Below are positions 9,752 through 18,810 of a DNA stretch of 64,000 nt, in pieces. A program made the translations under genes and the position numbers. The notes under the pieces were generated by a model. The model searched no databases. It was not told where the DNA came from and worked only from the letters and a program-made list of their open reading frames with translations. The stretch covers positions 310,001-374,000 of the forward strand of contig NZ_BOOO01000001.1 in NCBI RefSeq assembly GCF_016863275.1, in the 5' to 3' direction. This DNA is from Planotetraspora mira. GTDB taxonomy: Bacteria; Actinomycetota; Actinomycetes; Streptosporangiales; Streptosporangiaceae. Numbering within the stretch: position 1 is the stretch's first letter; each line of letters opens with the position of its first letter.

Positions 9752-10186
9752 CTTAATAAAACAAATGCTGAACGGCGTCACATCAGTAACATTGGTCACA
9801 CCAGTTAGAGATCTTCGACGACCCGCCGGGGTCCAGTTGAGCCGGCGAGGCGACCCCATCCGGTCGGGGCCCGGCGGCGAAGCGCCCACCCTCTACGGCG
9901 GACGACGGCGGCGAGACCGGCTCCGGTCAGGCCATACCGAAGCGGCATACATGCTCGTACGGCATGCCCGGTGACGAGGCCACAGGCCCTGCGGAAGGGG
10001 ACCGGACATGCGGCACGCGCGACCACGCGCCCGGCGGCATAGGGGGACGCCTGGCCGCTCAGGGACGGCCGGTGGACGCGCCACGCGTGTGGCCACCTGC
10101 CGAGCACAGTTGAATCGCGCCGAGGACGCCCTCGACGCGATTCCCTGGTCACCATCGGCGTACGGCCCGGCGCACGGCGCACGGCG
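9752..10186. other. Gene-free region
   Basis: No supportable gene is present. The first 80 bp are AT-rich and may carry further promoter elements; the rest is GC-rich with only short open frames of implausible composition. The region leads into the 53-bp repeat array. Confidence 0.6.
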
Positions 10187-10364
10187 CGAATCCGTGCATG
10201 ATCACAAAGCGCGAACGCCCTGGTCGCGAGCGCTACGCGCGAAAGTGCGCATGATCACGGTTGACGAAACCGCAGCTCACGGACCCCATCTCCGAACCTG
10301 CGCATGATCACGCCCGATGTGAGGCCAGCTCAGGGCTGCCTTGCACGAAGGTGTGCATGATCAC
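10187..10364 (-). repeat. 53-bp periodic repeat array 1 (4 cores)
   Basis: GCATGATCAC occurs at 10196, 10249, 10302 and 10355, exactly 53 bp apart each time. On the minus strand each is the start of a conserved stretch of about 19 bp, GTGATCATGCRCANNTTCG, followed by about 34 bp of largely different sequence. In that orientation the first core begins 18 bp beyond the stop of the NlpC/P60 gene ending at 10383, so the array lies in its 3' flank. The same family occurs at 30177-30400 and 54423-54547. Confidence 0.9.
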
Positions 10365-10382
10365 GCGGGAGGGGCGAGGGGG

Positions 10383-11348
10383 TCAGGGGCGGACCGCGCC
10401 GGCGAGACCGCCGTAGGCGGAGAGGCTGACGACCTTCACGACGTCGCCGGTCTGGGGCGCGTGCACGACCTTGCCGCCGCCCGCGTAGATGCCGACGTGG
10501 CCGAAGCCGGGGTGGAAGAGCAGGTCTCCGGGCTCGAGCTTGCTGGTCGACACCCGGCGGTTCGCTCCCCACGACCACATCTCGTACGTCGTCCGCGGCA
10601 GGCTCACCCCGGCGGCCCCCCAGGCCGCCTGTACGAGGCCCGAGCAGTCCCAGGAGCCCGGACCGGTGGCGCCGTACTGGTAGGGCTTGCCGACCTGCTT
10701 GTACGCGAACTGAAGGGCGGTCAGGGCGTTGCCCGACGCCGAGCCGGTGTAGGTGATGCCGGCGCTGTTGGTGTTGCCGACGTTGTAGGCGCCGAGCTTC
10801 TTCAGCAGCGCCTTCTGGTCCTTGACGAGCTTCTCCGCGTCCGCCTTCTTCTTCGAGAGGTCGGACTTGGTCTCGTTGGCGTCGTCGTAGGCCGCCTTCT
10901 GCTGGTCCCTCTTGTCCTTGAGCCCCTGGATCGCGGCCTCGTACTCCGCGAGTTGCTTCGCCCGGCCCTGCGACAACTGGTCGAGCGCGGCCATGCCGCT
11001 GAGCGCCGACTCGGGGTCGGACCCGTAGAAGACGCCTCCCAGCATCGAGACGTCGCCCGTCTGGTAGGTGTTCACGGCGATCGAGACGACCGTCTGCCGG
11101 AGCACGTCGACCTTGGAGTACTGCTTCTCGTAGTCGTCGTTGACGCTGTCGTACTTCTTCTTGGCCTTCTTCCACTTCTCGTTGGCGGCGTTGTAGTCGT
11201 CAACGATCTTGTCGGCCTTGGAGTTCAGCGTCTTCAGCTTGGCCTGGGCCTGGGCGATTGTGGGTTTTGGATCCGCCTGCGCGCTCGTCATCGGCAGCAG
11301 CAGAACCGCGGCGGCCAATCCAGTGGCCACCGGTACACGCCCTCGCAT
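10383..11348 (-). CDS. Secreted NlpC/P60 endopeptidase with N-terminal coiled coil (RipA-like)
   Basis: A 321-residue cell-wall hydrolase. Residues 1-25 are a signal peptide ending near SAQA. Residues 30-190 are a long helical coiled coil rich in Lys, Glu and Gln (as in RipA-type proteins, where such a region keeps the enzyme inactive or targets it). Residues 205-321 are the NlpC/P60 domain with catalytic Cys in WDCSGL, His in FGHVGIY and VVHAPQ. It likely cuts between D-Glu and diaminopimelate during growth or septation. Unlike the hydrolase at 8756-9331, no riboswitch is visible upstream, only a GAGGGAG ribosome site. A 53-bp repeat array follows the stop. Confidence 0.92.
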   Translation of the reverse strand: MRGRVPVATGLAAAVLLLPMTSAQADPKPTIAQAQAKLKTLNSKADKIVDDYNAANEKWKKAKKKYDSVNDDYEKQYSKVDVLRQTVVSIAVNTYQTGDVSMLGGVFYGSDPESALSGMAALDQLSQGRAKQLAEYEAAIQGLKDKRDQQKAAYDDANETKSDLSKKKADAEKLVKDQKALLKKLGAYNVGNTNSAGITYTGSASGNALTALQFAYKQVGKPYQYGATGPGSWDCSGLVQAAWGAAGVSLPRTTYEMWSWGANRRVSTSKLEPGDLLFHPGFGHVGIYAGGGKVVHAPQTGDVVKVVSLSAYGGLAGAVRP

Positions 11349-11555
11349 CGAGGCTCCCTCGGGATAGACCCTAACCGGCGGGCGCGACTCTACTGGGGCG
11401 ATCTTGGAGCTTCAACCTATTCGCAGCTATTCACGGCAATCGTCACCGATTGCGACATAAACCGTCCGAAGGGTGACCAACGGCACGGTCCAATCCCGTG
11501 CGCCCTCCCCGAGGGGCCCGATCGGGTCGATCGGGCCTCTCCCCCGGGCGGCCGA

Positions 11556-12872
11556 TCAGGTCCGGCCGAGACGGCGCAGCAGGAGGGTCGACGGGACGGG
11601 CCGGGCGCCCATCCGCCGCACGGACTCGGCCACCTCGCGGTCGGACGACACGACCGCGATCGCCCTCCCCGAGGGCTCCGCGCGGACCAGGCGCCGGATG
11701 AGATCGTCGGCGATCTCCCCCGGCGCGCTGAACATCACCCGGACGCCACGCGGCGCGGAGACATGGACGGGGCCGTTCAGCTCGGCGCCGTCGAAGACGC
11801 ACGTCACCTCGACCCGCGCCTGCACGGCGAGGCCGCCGAGCCCGGTGAGTATCCGGGACCGCTGGTCGGCCAAGGTGAGCGACGGATACCCCGTCTTGGT
11901 CACGTTGTAGCCGTCGATGATCAGATGCAGGTTGGGTATCGCCAGCAACTGGTCGAGCAGTTGGGGGTCGTCGTTGGCCAGCGCCCTGGCGGGGACCGCG
12001 CCCACCCCCGGCTCGCCGGGCTTCACGCCGGTGACGTAGTCGGCCGGCCGGGTGATCGAGGTGGGCAGGGCGAGCTCCTTGCGCAACCCGGCGGCCGCGT
12101 CCTGAAGGGCGTCCATGAGCACGCGGATGCGGGTGTCCTCGACACTTCGGCCCTCACGCGCCGCACGGCGGCCCTCCTCGAGGTGGCTCTCCGCCTCCGC
12201 GAGACGCTCCTTCAGCCTGCGCAGCTCGGTCTCCGCCGCGCCGCCCGCGGTGGCCGCCCTGCTCGTCGCCTCGGCGGTCTCGGCCTGCAGCTCGGCGGCC
12301 CTGGCCTCGGCGGACCTGACCCGCTCGCGGGCGTCGTGCAGCTTGCGCCGCAACTCCGCGTTCTCGGACCGGGCGGACCTGAGCTGCTCGCGGACCCGCT
12401 CGATCTCTTCCTTGGCCGTCGCCCGGTGGGCCGCGAGCTGCTCGCGCAGCCGCACCTCCGCCTGCTCACGCTGAGACCCGGCGGCCGCCGCCTGCTCGAG
12501 GTCGGCCCGCGCCAGCTCCACCAGGTCGGGCCACCCCGGCGGGCGGGTCAGATAGGCCGCGGCCGCCACCATCACCGGCTCCGCCGCCGGGGGCACCGTG
12601 CCCTCGGCGAGGGCGGCCACCAGCTCGGGCCAGGCCTCCTGGACGGTCTCCGCGACCAGCTCGCGGAACTCCTTGTCGTTCTCCAACTGCGCGGCGATCG
12701 GGGCGCTGCCGAGCCGGGCGCGCTTGCGCGGGTCGAACTTGGCGATCCCCCGCAACGGTCCCGGAACCGCTGTCGCGGACATGGAGCCGAGCACCTGGGC
12801 CGCGAGCTCCACCACCTGTAACCGGACCTGTTCAGGCAACGGACGAGACAGGCCCTCTCCGGCTGAACTCAT
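11556..12872 (-). CDS. NYN-domain (YacP/Rae1-like) putative RNase with coiled coil
   Basis: A 438-residue protein. The N-terminal 130 residues are an alpha-helical region of unknown role. Residues about 130-260 are a strongly charged coiled coil (Arg, Glu, Ala heptads). The C-terminal 170 residues are an NYN domain of the YacP type (HLIIDGYNVTKTGYP, then FDGAELNG, then EIADDLIRRLV and AVVSSDREV). The conserved acidic residues at these points form the metal site of the PIN-like nuclease fold. The Bacillus relative Rae1 cuts mRNA on ribosomes; a similar RNA role is inferred. A clear site (AAGGAG) precedes the ATG. Confidence 0.85.
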   Translation of the reverse strand: MSSAGEGLSRPLPEQVRLQVVELAAQVLGSMSATAVPGPLRGIAKFDPRKRARLGSAPIAAQLENDKEFRELVAETVQEAWPELVAALAEGTVPPAAEPVMVAAAAYLTRPPGWPDLVELARADLEQAAAAGSQREQAEVRLREQLAAHRATAKEEIERVREQLRSARSENAELRRKLHDARERVRSAEARAAELQAETAEATSRAATAGGAAETELRRLKERLAEAESHLEEGRRAAREGRSVEDTRIRVLMDALQDAAAGLRKELALPTSITRPADYVTGVKPGEPGVGAVPARALANDDPQLLDQLLAIPNLHLIIDGYNVTKTGYPSLTLADQRSRILTGLGGLAVQARVEVTCVFDGAELNGPVHVSAPRGVRVMFSAPGEIADDLIRRLVRAEPSGRAIAVVSSDREVAESVRRMGARPVPSTLLLRRLGRT

Positions 12873-12990
12873 CCTGCCGCTCCTTGTACTTGTCCTTTCG
12901 TCAAGGGTACGGCTGACGCGCCCCTGTCCGAGTCGCCTCGTCGAGTCGGCCCGCCCGGGACCATCCCGGACGAAAGCGCACTAATCCACG

Positions 12991-13020
12991 TTGTTCAAGT
13001 AGGAAATAAATGGATATGCT
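12991..13020 (+). promoter_or_regulatory. Putative sigma-70-type promoter of the BMP transporter operon
   Basis: TTGTTC (12991-12996) and TATGCT (13015-13020) are 18 bp apart in an AT-rich patch of otherwise GC-rich DNA. Transcription would begin near 13027 and give a leader of about 55 nt before the ATG at 13082. No riboswitch fits in that leader. Confidence 0.5.
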
Positions 13021-13081
13021 GCACCAGATGAGCCGGGCATATCGCCCGTACGATGGATCTCAAGGAACAAGACGACATAGC

Positions 13082-14122
13082 ATGCGACCTGCCTCGAAGA
13101 TCGCCCTCCTCACGTCCGCCGGCCTCGTGCTCTCCCTCGCGCTCGCCGCGTGCGGCGGCGACTCCACCGGCCCGGCCGCCGCTTCGGCGTCCACCAAGTC
13201 GATCATCCTGATCACCCCGAACCCCGTCGGCACCGACAGCTTCCTGCAACTCGGCGTGAAGGGCGCGCAGGAGACCGCGAAGGAGATCGGCGCCTCGTTC
13301 AAGCTGTACGAGAGCAAGGACCCGACCAGCATCGCGCAGAACGTCGACGCCGCGGTCCGCGCCAAGCCCACGGTCATCGTCGGCATCAGCTTCTCCTTCG
13401 ACGACGTCTTCACCACCGTCCCCAAGCAGCACCCCGGTCAGAGCTTCCTTGAGATCGACTCGTGCCCGAAGGCCCAGGCCCCCAACCTGACCTGCGTCTC
13501 CTTCAAGGAGCACGAAGCGGCCTACCTGGCGGGTGTGGAGGCCGGACTGCTGTCCAAGAGCGGCAAGCTCGGCGTCGTCGCCGCCCTCGACTCGCCTTTC
13601 ATCCACCGCTGGATCGACCCGTTCTTCGCGGGCGCCGCGTCGGTGAACCCGAAGGCCACCGGGACCCCGCTCTTCGTCGGAGGCAGCAACCCCTTCAGCG
13701 ACCCCGCTCGCGCCAAGTCTCAGGCCCAGACGCTCATCGGCCGGGGCGTCGACGTGATCGAGGCGGCGGCGTCCGGCGGGAACCAGGGCGTCTTCGAGGC
13801 CGCGGCGGCCGCCGGGGCGAAGGCCTTCGGCGTGGACGTCGACCAGTGCCCCCAGAGTCCGGGCAACGTCATCGACAACGTCATCAAGCACGTCGACGTC
13901 GCCGAGGCCGCGGCGATCAAGGACATCGCGGCGGGCAAGGCCGGCGGCGTGAAGGTCTACGGCCTTGCCGAGGACGGCGTGGGCGTGAACGCGCTCGACA
14001 CCGACCTCACCTCGTCGAAGTGCGCGGTCGCGGCGAGCCCCGATGTGATCGCCAAGGTCAAGCAGGTCCGTGACGACATCGTGGCGGGCAAGATCACGGT
14101 CGCGGACCCCCTGGCAGGTTAG
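13082..14122 (+). CDS. BMP-family nucleoside-binding lipoprotein
   Basis: The 346-residue product is the solute-binding component of a BMP (Med/PnrA) type ABC importer, a family that usually binds purine nucleosides. It has a lipoprotein signal with lipobox LAAC and acceptor Cys24, then the BMP fold (GTDSFLQLGVKGAQETAKE, and GKLGVVAALDSPFIHRW). The ATG at 13082 was chosen because it gives a proper signal peptide; the frame extends upstream to 13010. It is first in a chain with the ATPase and two permeases, followed directly by nucleoside-sugar salvage enzymes, so methylthioadenosine, deoxyadenosine or another nucleoside is the likely cargo. Confidence 0.88.
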   Translation: MRPASKIALLTSAGLVLSLALAACGGDSTGPAAASASTKSIILITPNPVGTDSFLQLGVKGAQETAKEIGASFKLYESKDPTSIAQNVDAAVRAKPTVIVGISFSFDDVFTTVPKQHPGQSFLEIDSCPKAQAPNLTCVSFKEHEAAYLAGVEAGLLSKSGKLGVVAALDSPFIHRWIDPFFAGAASVNPKATGTPLFVGGSNPFSDPARAKSQAQTLIGRGVDVIEAAASGGNQGVFEAAAAAGAKAFGVDVDQCPQSPGNVIDNVIKHVDVAEAAAIKDIAAGKAGGVKVYGLAEDGVGVNALDTDLTSSKCAVAASPDVIAKVKQVRDDIVAGKITVADPLAG

Positions 14123-14124
14123 GG

Positions 14125-15762
14125 ATGCCAACTGGCGGCGACTCGGAGGCGCCGGCCGCCGAACTCGTCGGCATCACCAAGCGGTTCGGTCCCGTCGTGG
14201 CGAACGACGGGATCGACCTGGCGATCAGACGAGGCGAGATCCACGGGGTGGTGGGTGAGAACGGGGCCGGCAAGTCCACGCTCATGTCCATCCTGTACGG
14301 CCTGCGGCGGCCGGACTCCGGGCATGTGCTGAGGAACGGGACGCGCGTGCGCCTGCGCTCCCCCGCCGAGGCCATCGGCCACGGCCTCGGCATGGTCCAC
14401 CAGCGTTTCCGGCTCTTCCCCGATCTGACCGTGGCCGAGAACATCGTGATCGGGGCCGAGCCGACACGCCGGGGCGTCGTCGACCTGGCCGCCGCCGGGC
14501 GGGAGATCGAACGGCTCGGCGAGGTCTTCGGCCTGTACGTGGACCCCGCGTCGAGGGCCGGCCGCCTGCCGGTCGGGGTGCGACAGCGGGTGGAGATCCT
14601 CAAGGCGCTGTATCGGGAGGCCGAGGTGCTGATCCTCGACGAGCCGACGGCGGTGCTCACCCCCGGCGAGGCGGCGCGGTTGTTCGACGTGCTCAAGACG
14701 GTCACGCGGACGGGCACGTCCGTCGTGCTGGTGACGCACAAGCTCAGCGAGGTCCTCACGGCCACCGACCGCGTGACGGTGCTCCGCCGGGGCCGGGTGA
14801 CCGGCCGGTTCGTCACCGCGGAGACGACGGCGGACGAGCTCGTCATCGCCATGATCGGCCGCTCGCTGGGCCCGCCGCGCCGACCCGCCGCACCCGATGG
14901 CGAGCCGGACGGAACTCCCGCCGGTCGGCCGTACGCCCTGGAGGTCGACGGGCTGACCGTCCTCGACCGGGACGGGGTTCCGAGATTGTCGGACGTGTCC
15001 TTCGGCGTACGCCCAGGAGAGATCGTCGGCATCGCGGGCGTCGCCGGAAGCGGGCAGCGCGAGCTCATCGACACCGTGACCGGCCTCCGCCCACCGGGAT
15101 CGGCGACCTCCGGCGGCGTGCTGCTGTCCGGCAGGCCGGTACGGCGAGGCAGGGAACCCGCGATCGCCTACGTGCCCGAGGACCGGCACGGCCGGGCCAC
15201 CGCCGCCACCATGAGCCTCGCGGAGAACCTGGTCATGGGCGACCACCGGACCCCCGCTCTGCGCGGCCGGGCGGGGCTGTCGGCCGCCGCGGTGCGCGAA
15301 CGGGCCAGGACGCTCGTCGAGAGATTCGCCATCCGCGCCGCGTCCGTCGGCGACCCGATCTCCGCCCTGTCCGGAGGGAACGCGCAGAAGGCGGTGCTCG
15401 CCCGCGAGCTCTCCCGTGGGACTCCCGTGATCGTGGTCGAGGAGCCGACCCAAGGAGTGGACGTCGGGGCGCAGGAGCAGATCCACGGCCTCCTGTCCGA
15501 GGCCCGCGCCGCGGGCCAGGCCGTGCTGCTCCAGTCGAGCGAGCTGTCCGAGCTGAGGGCGCTCGCCGACCGCATCCTGGTGATGTTCGAAGGCCGCGTG
15601 GTGGCCGAACTGGCGGGCGACGAGGCCACGGAGGAACGGCTCGGCGCGGCCATGACGGGGGCGACCGCGACACCTGGGCAGGCGGCACCGGCCGCGGAGA
15701 CGGAAAGCTCCGCGACGGCTCGGGAACAGGGACCGGCCGACGCGAAGGGAACGACGCGGTGA
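14125..15762 (+). CDS. Nucleoside ABC importer ATPase (two ATPase domains)
   Basis: A 545-residue double ATPase of the NupA/YufO group that powers BMP-dependent nucleoside uptake. Domain 1 has Walker A GENGAGKST near residue 49, signature LPVGVRQRVEILKAL and Walker B EVLILDEPT. Domain 2 has a degenerate Walker A (GVAGSGQRE) but an intact signature LSGGNAQK, the usual asymmetry of this group. The last 30 residues are a polar Ala/Glu-rich tail. It starts 2 bp after the binding-protein stop and overlaps the first permease by 4 bp. Confidence 0.92.
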   Translation: MPTGGDSEAPAAELVGITKRFGPVVANDGIDLAIRRGEIHGVVGENGAGKSTLMSILYGLRRPDSGHVLRNGTRVRLRSPAEAIGHGLGMVHQRFRLFPDLTVAENIVIGAEPTRRGVVDLAAAGREIERLGEVFGLYVDPASRAGRLPVGVRQRVEILKALYREAEVLILDEPTAVLTPGEAARLFDVLKTVTRTGTSVVLVTHKLSEVLTATDRVTVLRRGRVTGRFVTAETTADELVIAMIGRSLGPPRRPAAPDGEPDGTPAGRPYALEVDGLTVLDRDGVPRLSDVSFGVRPGEIVGIAGVAGSGQRELIDTVTGLRPPGSATSGGVLLSGRPVRRGREPAIAYVPEDRHGRATAATMSLAENLVMGDHRTPALRGRAGLSAAAVRERARTLVERFAIRAASVGDPISALSGGNAQKAVLARELSRGTPVIVVEEPTQGVDVGAQEQIHGLLSEARAAGQAVLLQSSELSELRALADRILVMFEGRVVAELAGDEATEERLGAAMTGATATPGQAAPAAETESSATAREQGPADAKGTTR

Positions 15763-16868
15763 GTGCCGTCAGGCTCGGCTCCCTGGCCCGAGGGCGTGCG
15801 GCCGCGCTCGGGCCGCTCGGCAGGAGCGCCCCCGCCGTCCTGGCGGTCGCCGGGGCGTTGGTGGTGACGACGCTGGTCATGCTCGTCGTGGGAGTGGATC
15901 CCTCAGACGCCTACCCCGCCCTGATCAGAGGCGCGGTCGCCGACGGCAACCTCGAGTACACGATCGGGGCCTTCGTGCCGACCCTCGGCATGGCCCTGGC
16001 CTTCGCGATCCCGCTGCGGACCGGCGAGTTCAACCTCGGAGGCGACGGCCAGATGGCGCTCGGCGGAGTGGCCGCGGCGGCGCTGGCGCTACGCGTGCCG
16101 CTTCCACCCGGGGTCGCCGTCGCTCTCCCGCTCGTCGTCGCGGCGCTCACCGGCGCGGTGGTGGCCGGGATCTCAGCGCCGCTGCACACCCGATTCGGCA
16201 TCCCGGCCATCGTGACGACGCTCCTGGTCAGCACGCCCGCGGTGGCCCTGTCGTCCTACCTGGTCCGATTCCCGCTCGCGGAGCCGCGCACGGGGATCGC
16301 CGAGACGCCCCTGCTTCCGGACGCCGCGCACCTGCCCGCCATCGGCGCCAGCGGCTATGTGACCATCGGCCTGCCACTGATCCTTCTGCTGACCGCCGGC
16401 TGGATATATGTCGACCGCCGCACGGTGGCGGGCTACGAGATCCGGGCCACGGGCGCCAATCGCGAGTTCGCGCGATACGGCGGCGTCCGGGTGGACCGGC
16501 TCGCGGTGGTGACGATGGCGGGTGGCGGCGCGTTCGCCGGCCTGGTGGGCGGGCTCATCGTGCTGGGTCCGCCGTTCCGTTTCGTCGACGGGGCGCTGAC
16601 CGCTCCCGGGTACACCTTCACCGCGATCGCGGCCGTGCTCCTGGCGACCGGGCGACCCATCGCCGTCCCCTTCACCGTCGCGCTGATGACGATCCTGCAG
16701 GTCGGCGGAGAGGGGATGGAGCGTGACGCGGGTGTTCCCAGCCAGCTCACCCAGGTGATCCAGGGGCTCGTCATCGTGATCGTGGCCGCGCTCGCGACCA
16801 CGCGCGTCCTGCGGGAAAGGCGCGCGCGGCGGGCTCAGGAGATCGACGTCGGAGAGGCGAACGCGTGA
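15759..16868 (+). CDS. Nucleoside ABC importer permease 1
   Basis: A 369-residue membrane protein of the BPD_transp_2 family, with about nine hydrophobic segments and a basic N-terminal extension of about 25 residues. It carries the family features PLRTGEFNLGGDGQMALGG and EIRATGANREFARYGGV. The latter is the cytoplasmic loop that couples to the ATPase. It overlaps the ATPase gene by 4 bp and the second permease by 4 bp, so the three are probably translated together. With the partner permease it forms the heterodimeric channel for nucleosides. Confidence 0.92.
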   Translation: MSAVRLGSLARGRAAALGPLGRSAPAVLAVAGALVVTTLVMLVVGVDPSDAYPALIRGAVADGNLEYTIGAFVPTLGMALAFAIPLRTGEFNLGGDGQMALGGVAAAALALRVPLPPGVAVALPLVVAALTGAVVAGISAPLHTRFGIPAIVTTLLVSTPAVALSSYLVRFPLAEPRTGIAETPLLPDAAHLPAIGASGYVTIGLPLILLLTAGWIYVDRRTVAGYEIRATGANREFARYGGVRVDRLAVVTMAGGGAFAGLVGGLIVLGPPFRFVDGALTAPGYTFTAIAAVLLATGRPIAVPFTVALMTILQVGGEGMERDAGVPSQLTQVIQGLVIVIVAALATTRVLRERRARRAQEIDVGEANA

Positions 16869-17776
16869 ACATCCTGGAGCTGACCTTCGTCGCCTCCGTC
16901 CTCACGGCCACCACCCCCGTGGTGCTGGCCGCGCTGGGCGGACTGCTGTGCTCGGTGTCCGGCGTGTTCAACATGGCTCTGGAAGGCCAGATGTTGTGGG
17001 GCGCCTTCACGGCCGTGTCGTTCAGCCATCTGACGGGCAGCGCGTGGTGGGGCGTGGCGGGCGGTGTCGCCGCCACGGCTCTGTACTCCGCGGTCCTGTC
17101 CGTGCTCGCCGTGACCTTCCGCGCCGACCCGGTCGTGATCGCGGTGGGCATGAACCTGCTCGCGCTCGGCCTGACCGCGTTCCTGATGCGCCAGATCCTC
17201 GGCGTCGGCGGCACCTACACCTCCCCCGACCTTCACGGCCTGCCGACCTTGGCCGGCATGGGCCTGGACCACGTGCCGGTGATCGGGCCCGTGCTCGGCT
17301 CGCAGTCGCCTCTTGTGCCGGCCGCCTTCGTCCTGGTGGCGGCCACGGCATGGTGGCTCAGGCGGACCAGGTCAGGACTGCGGCTGCGGGGCATCGGGCA
17401 ACACCCGGAGGCCGCCGAGTCGCTCGGCCTCAAGGTCGGCGCCTACCGCCACGGCGCCGTCCTGGCCGCAGGCGCCCTGTGCGGCCTCGCCGGGGCGCAG
17501 CTCGCACTGGGCAACGTCACGCTGTTCAGTGAGGGGATGAGCGCGGGCCGTGGCTGGGTCGCCGTCGTCGCGGTCATGTTGGGCGGCGTCCGGCCGCTCC
17601 GGGTCCTGTCCGCCTGCCTGCTCTTCGGCGTGGCCGAGGCCCTCGGCTTCCGGCTCCAGGGAGCCGGCCTGCCCCAGCAACTCGCGGACGCCGCGCCGTA
17701 CGTCATCACACTGCTCGCTCTGATCCTCGCCGGCGCGGCCGGCCGGAGGCGGCGCACACCACTGGAGACGGCATGA
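16865..17776 (+). CDS. Nucleoside ABC importer permease 2
   Basis: A 303-residue BPD_transp_2 family permease with about eight or nine membrane segments. The sequences LGGLLCSVSGVFNMALEGQMLWGA and LRGIGQHPEAAESLGLKV are the counterparts of those in the first permease, as in other BMP-type importers with unequal permeases. GTG start overlapping the previous gene by 4 bp; its own stop overlaps the next gene by 4 bp. This tight joining links transport to the salvage enzymes that follow. Confidence 0.92.
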   Translation: MNILELTFVASVLTATTPVVLAALGGLLCSVSGVFNMALEGQMLWGAFTAVSFSHLTGSAWWGVAGGVAATALYSAVLSVLAVTFRADPVVIAVGMNLLALGLTAFLMRQILGVGGTYTSPDLHGLPTLAGMGLDHVPVIGPVLGSQSPLVPAAFVLVAATAWWLRRTRSGLRLRGIGQHPEAAESLGLKVGAYRHGAVLAAGALCGLAGAQLALGNVTLFSEGMSAGRGWVAVVAVMLGGVRPLRVLSACLLFGVAEALGFRLQGAGLPQQLADAAPYVITLLALILAGAAGRRRRTPLETA

Positions 17777-18810
17777 GCACATCCCGCCCGCGTCCGGTCC
17801 TCGCCGACTCGGTACGCCTCACCGGCGACGGCGTGGAGATCCTCGACCGCCGGGTCTACCCGTTCGAGACCCGGTGGGTGCACTGTGCCACGAGCGAGGA
17901 GGTCGCGGCGGCCATCAAGCAGATGGTCACCCAGAGCTCCGGGCCGCTGTTCGCCACCACGGCGGGCATGACACTCGCCGCCAGGGAGGCACGCCACGAG
18001 CCCGCCGAGGCCGCCGCGGCGTACCTGCGGGCGGCCGGCGGGCGACTGGTCGCCACCCGGCCCACCAACAACCACATCCGCGACGCCGTACGCGCGATCC
18101 TGGCCGCCACCGTGGACGGGCCGCTGGCCGGGGCCTCCGGACAGGAGCTGGCCGACGCCGTCGAGGCGGCCGCCGCGGAGCACGACGCGCGGTACTGGTC
18201 GCGCAGCGTCGCCCTCGGCAGGAACGCCGCCTCACTGCTCGGCGACGGCGCCCGGGTGCTCACCCACTGCTGGGCCGACGCGTACCTGATCACCACCGTG
18301 GAGGCGGCGCAGGAGGCCGGCAAGCGGCTCGAGTTCGTCTGCACGGAGACCCGGCCCTACCTCCAGGGGGCGAGGCTCACGGCCGCGACACTGGTGGAGA
18401 TGGGCTACCGGCCCACAGTGATCACGGACGGGATGGTGGCGGCCGCCCTGTCCGACCGTCTCGCCGACGTGGCCTTGGTGGCCGCCGACCGCGTGACCAT
18501 GGACGGCCACGTCGTGAACAAAATCGGCACACTCGGCGTCGCGCTGGCCGCGCAGGCCTTCGACGTCCCCCTGTACGCGCTGGTCCAGGCGCCCGACCCG
18601 CTGGCCCCCACCATCGAGGACGTCGTGATCGAGCGCCGCGACGGCGACGAGGTCCTGCACGTCCTCGGGACGCGCAGCGCCGCCGAGGGCGCCGTCGGCT
18701 ACTACCCCGCTTTCGACGCCACGCCGCCCGCGCTGGTGACGGCGATCGTCACCGAGCGCGGCGTCTACCGGCCGGACCAGGTGTCCGGTCATTTCGAGGA
18801 GAATCCATGA
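17773..18810 (+). CDS. MtnA-like sugar-phosphate isomerase (methylthioribose-1-phosphate isomerase family)
   Basis: A 345-residue member of the eIF2B/MtnA fold. MtnA converts 5-methylthioribose-1-phosphate to the ribulose form; relatives act on ribose-1,5-bisphosphate or 5-deoxyribose-1-phosphate. Family signatures present are CTETRPYLQGARLTA, ITDGMVAAAL with the conserved Asp, AADRVTMDGHVVNKIGT and the substrate-contacting Lys/Asn in NKIGT. The N-terminal third is more divergent than in typical MtnA. Neighbours mtnC, mtnB, mtnK and mtnD argue for the methionine salvage role. It is coupled to the genes before and after by 4-bp ATGA overlaps. Confidence 0.8.
   Translation: MSTSRPRPVLADSVRLTGDGVEILDRRVYPFETRWVHCATSEEVAAAIKQMVTQSSGPLFATTAGMTLAAREARHEPAEAAAAYLRAAGGRLVATRPTNNHIRDAVRAILAATVDGPLAGASGQELADAVEAAAAEHDARYWSRSVALGRNAASLLGDGARVLTHCWADAYLITTVEAAQEAGKRLEFVCTETRPYLQGARLTAATLVEMGYRPTVITDGMVAAALSDRLADVALVAADRVTMDGHVVNKIGTLGVALAAQAFDVPLYALVQAPDPLAPTIEDVVIERRDGDEVLHVLGTRSAAEGAVGYYPAFDATPPALVTAIVTERGVYRPDQVSGHFEENP

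Noticed and set aside
9559-9756. Possible 65-residue plus-strand gene
   Set aside because: No ribosome site or family resemblance, and it overlaps the putative promoter and Crp site of the minus-strand hydrolase leader.
10187-10364. CRISPR array (regular repeats separated by unique spacers; also at 30177 and 54423)
   Set aside because: The conserved part is only about 19 bp, units in array 2 share most of their spacer sequence, copies are spread over three distant gaps, and no cas gene is present.
10341-12821. Plus-strand open frame of about 826 codons
   Set aside because: It is antisense to the NlpC/P60 and NYN genes, both with clear domains, and runs through their intergenic promoter region.
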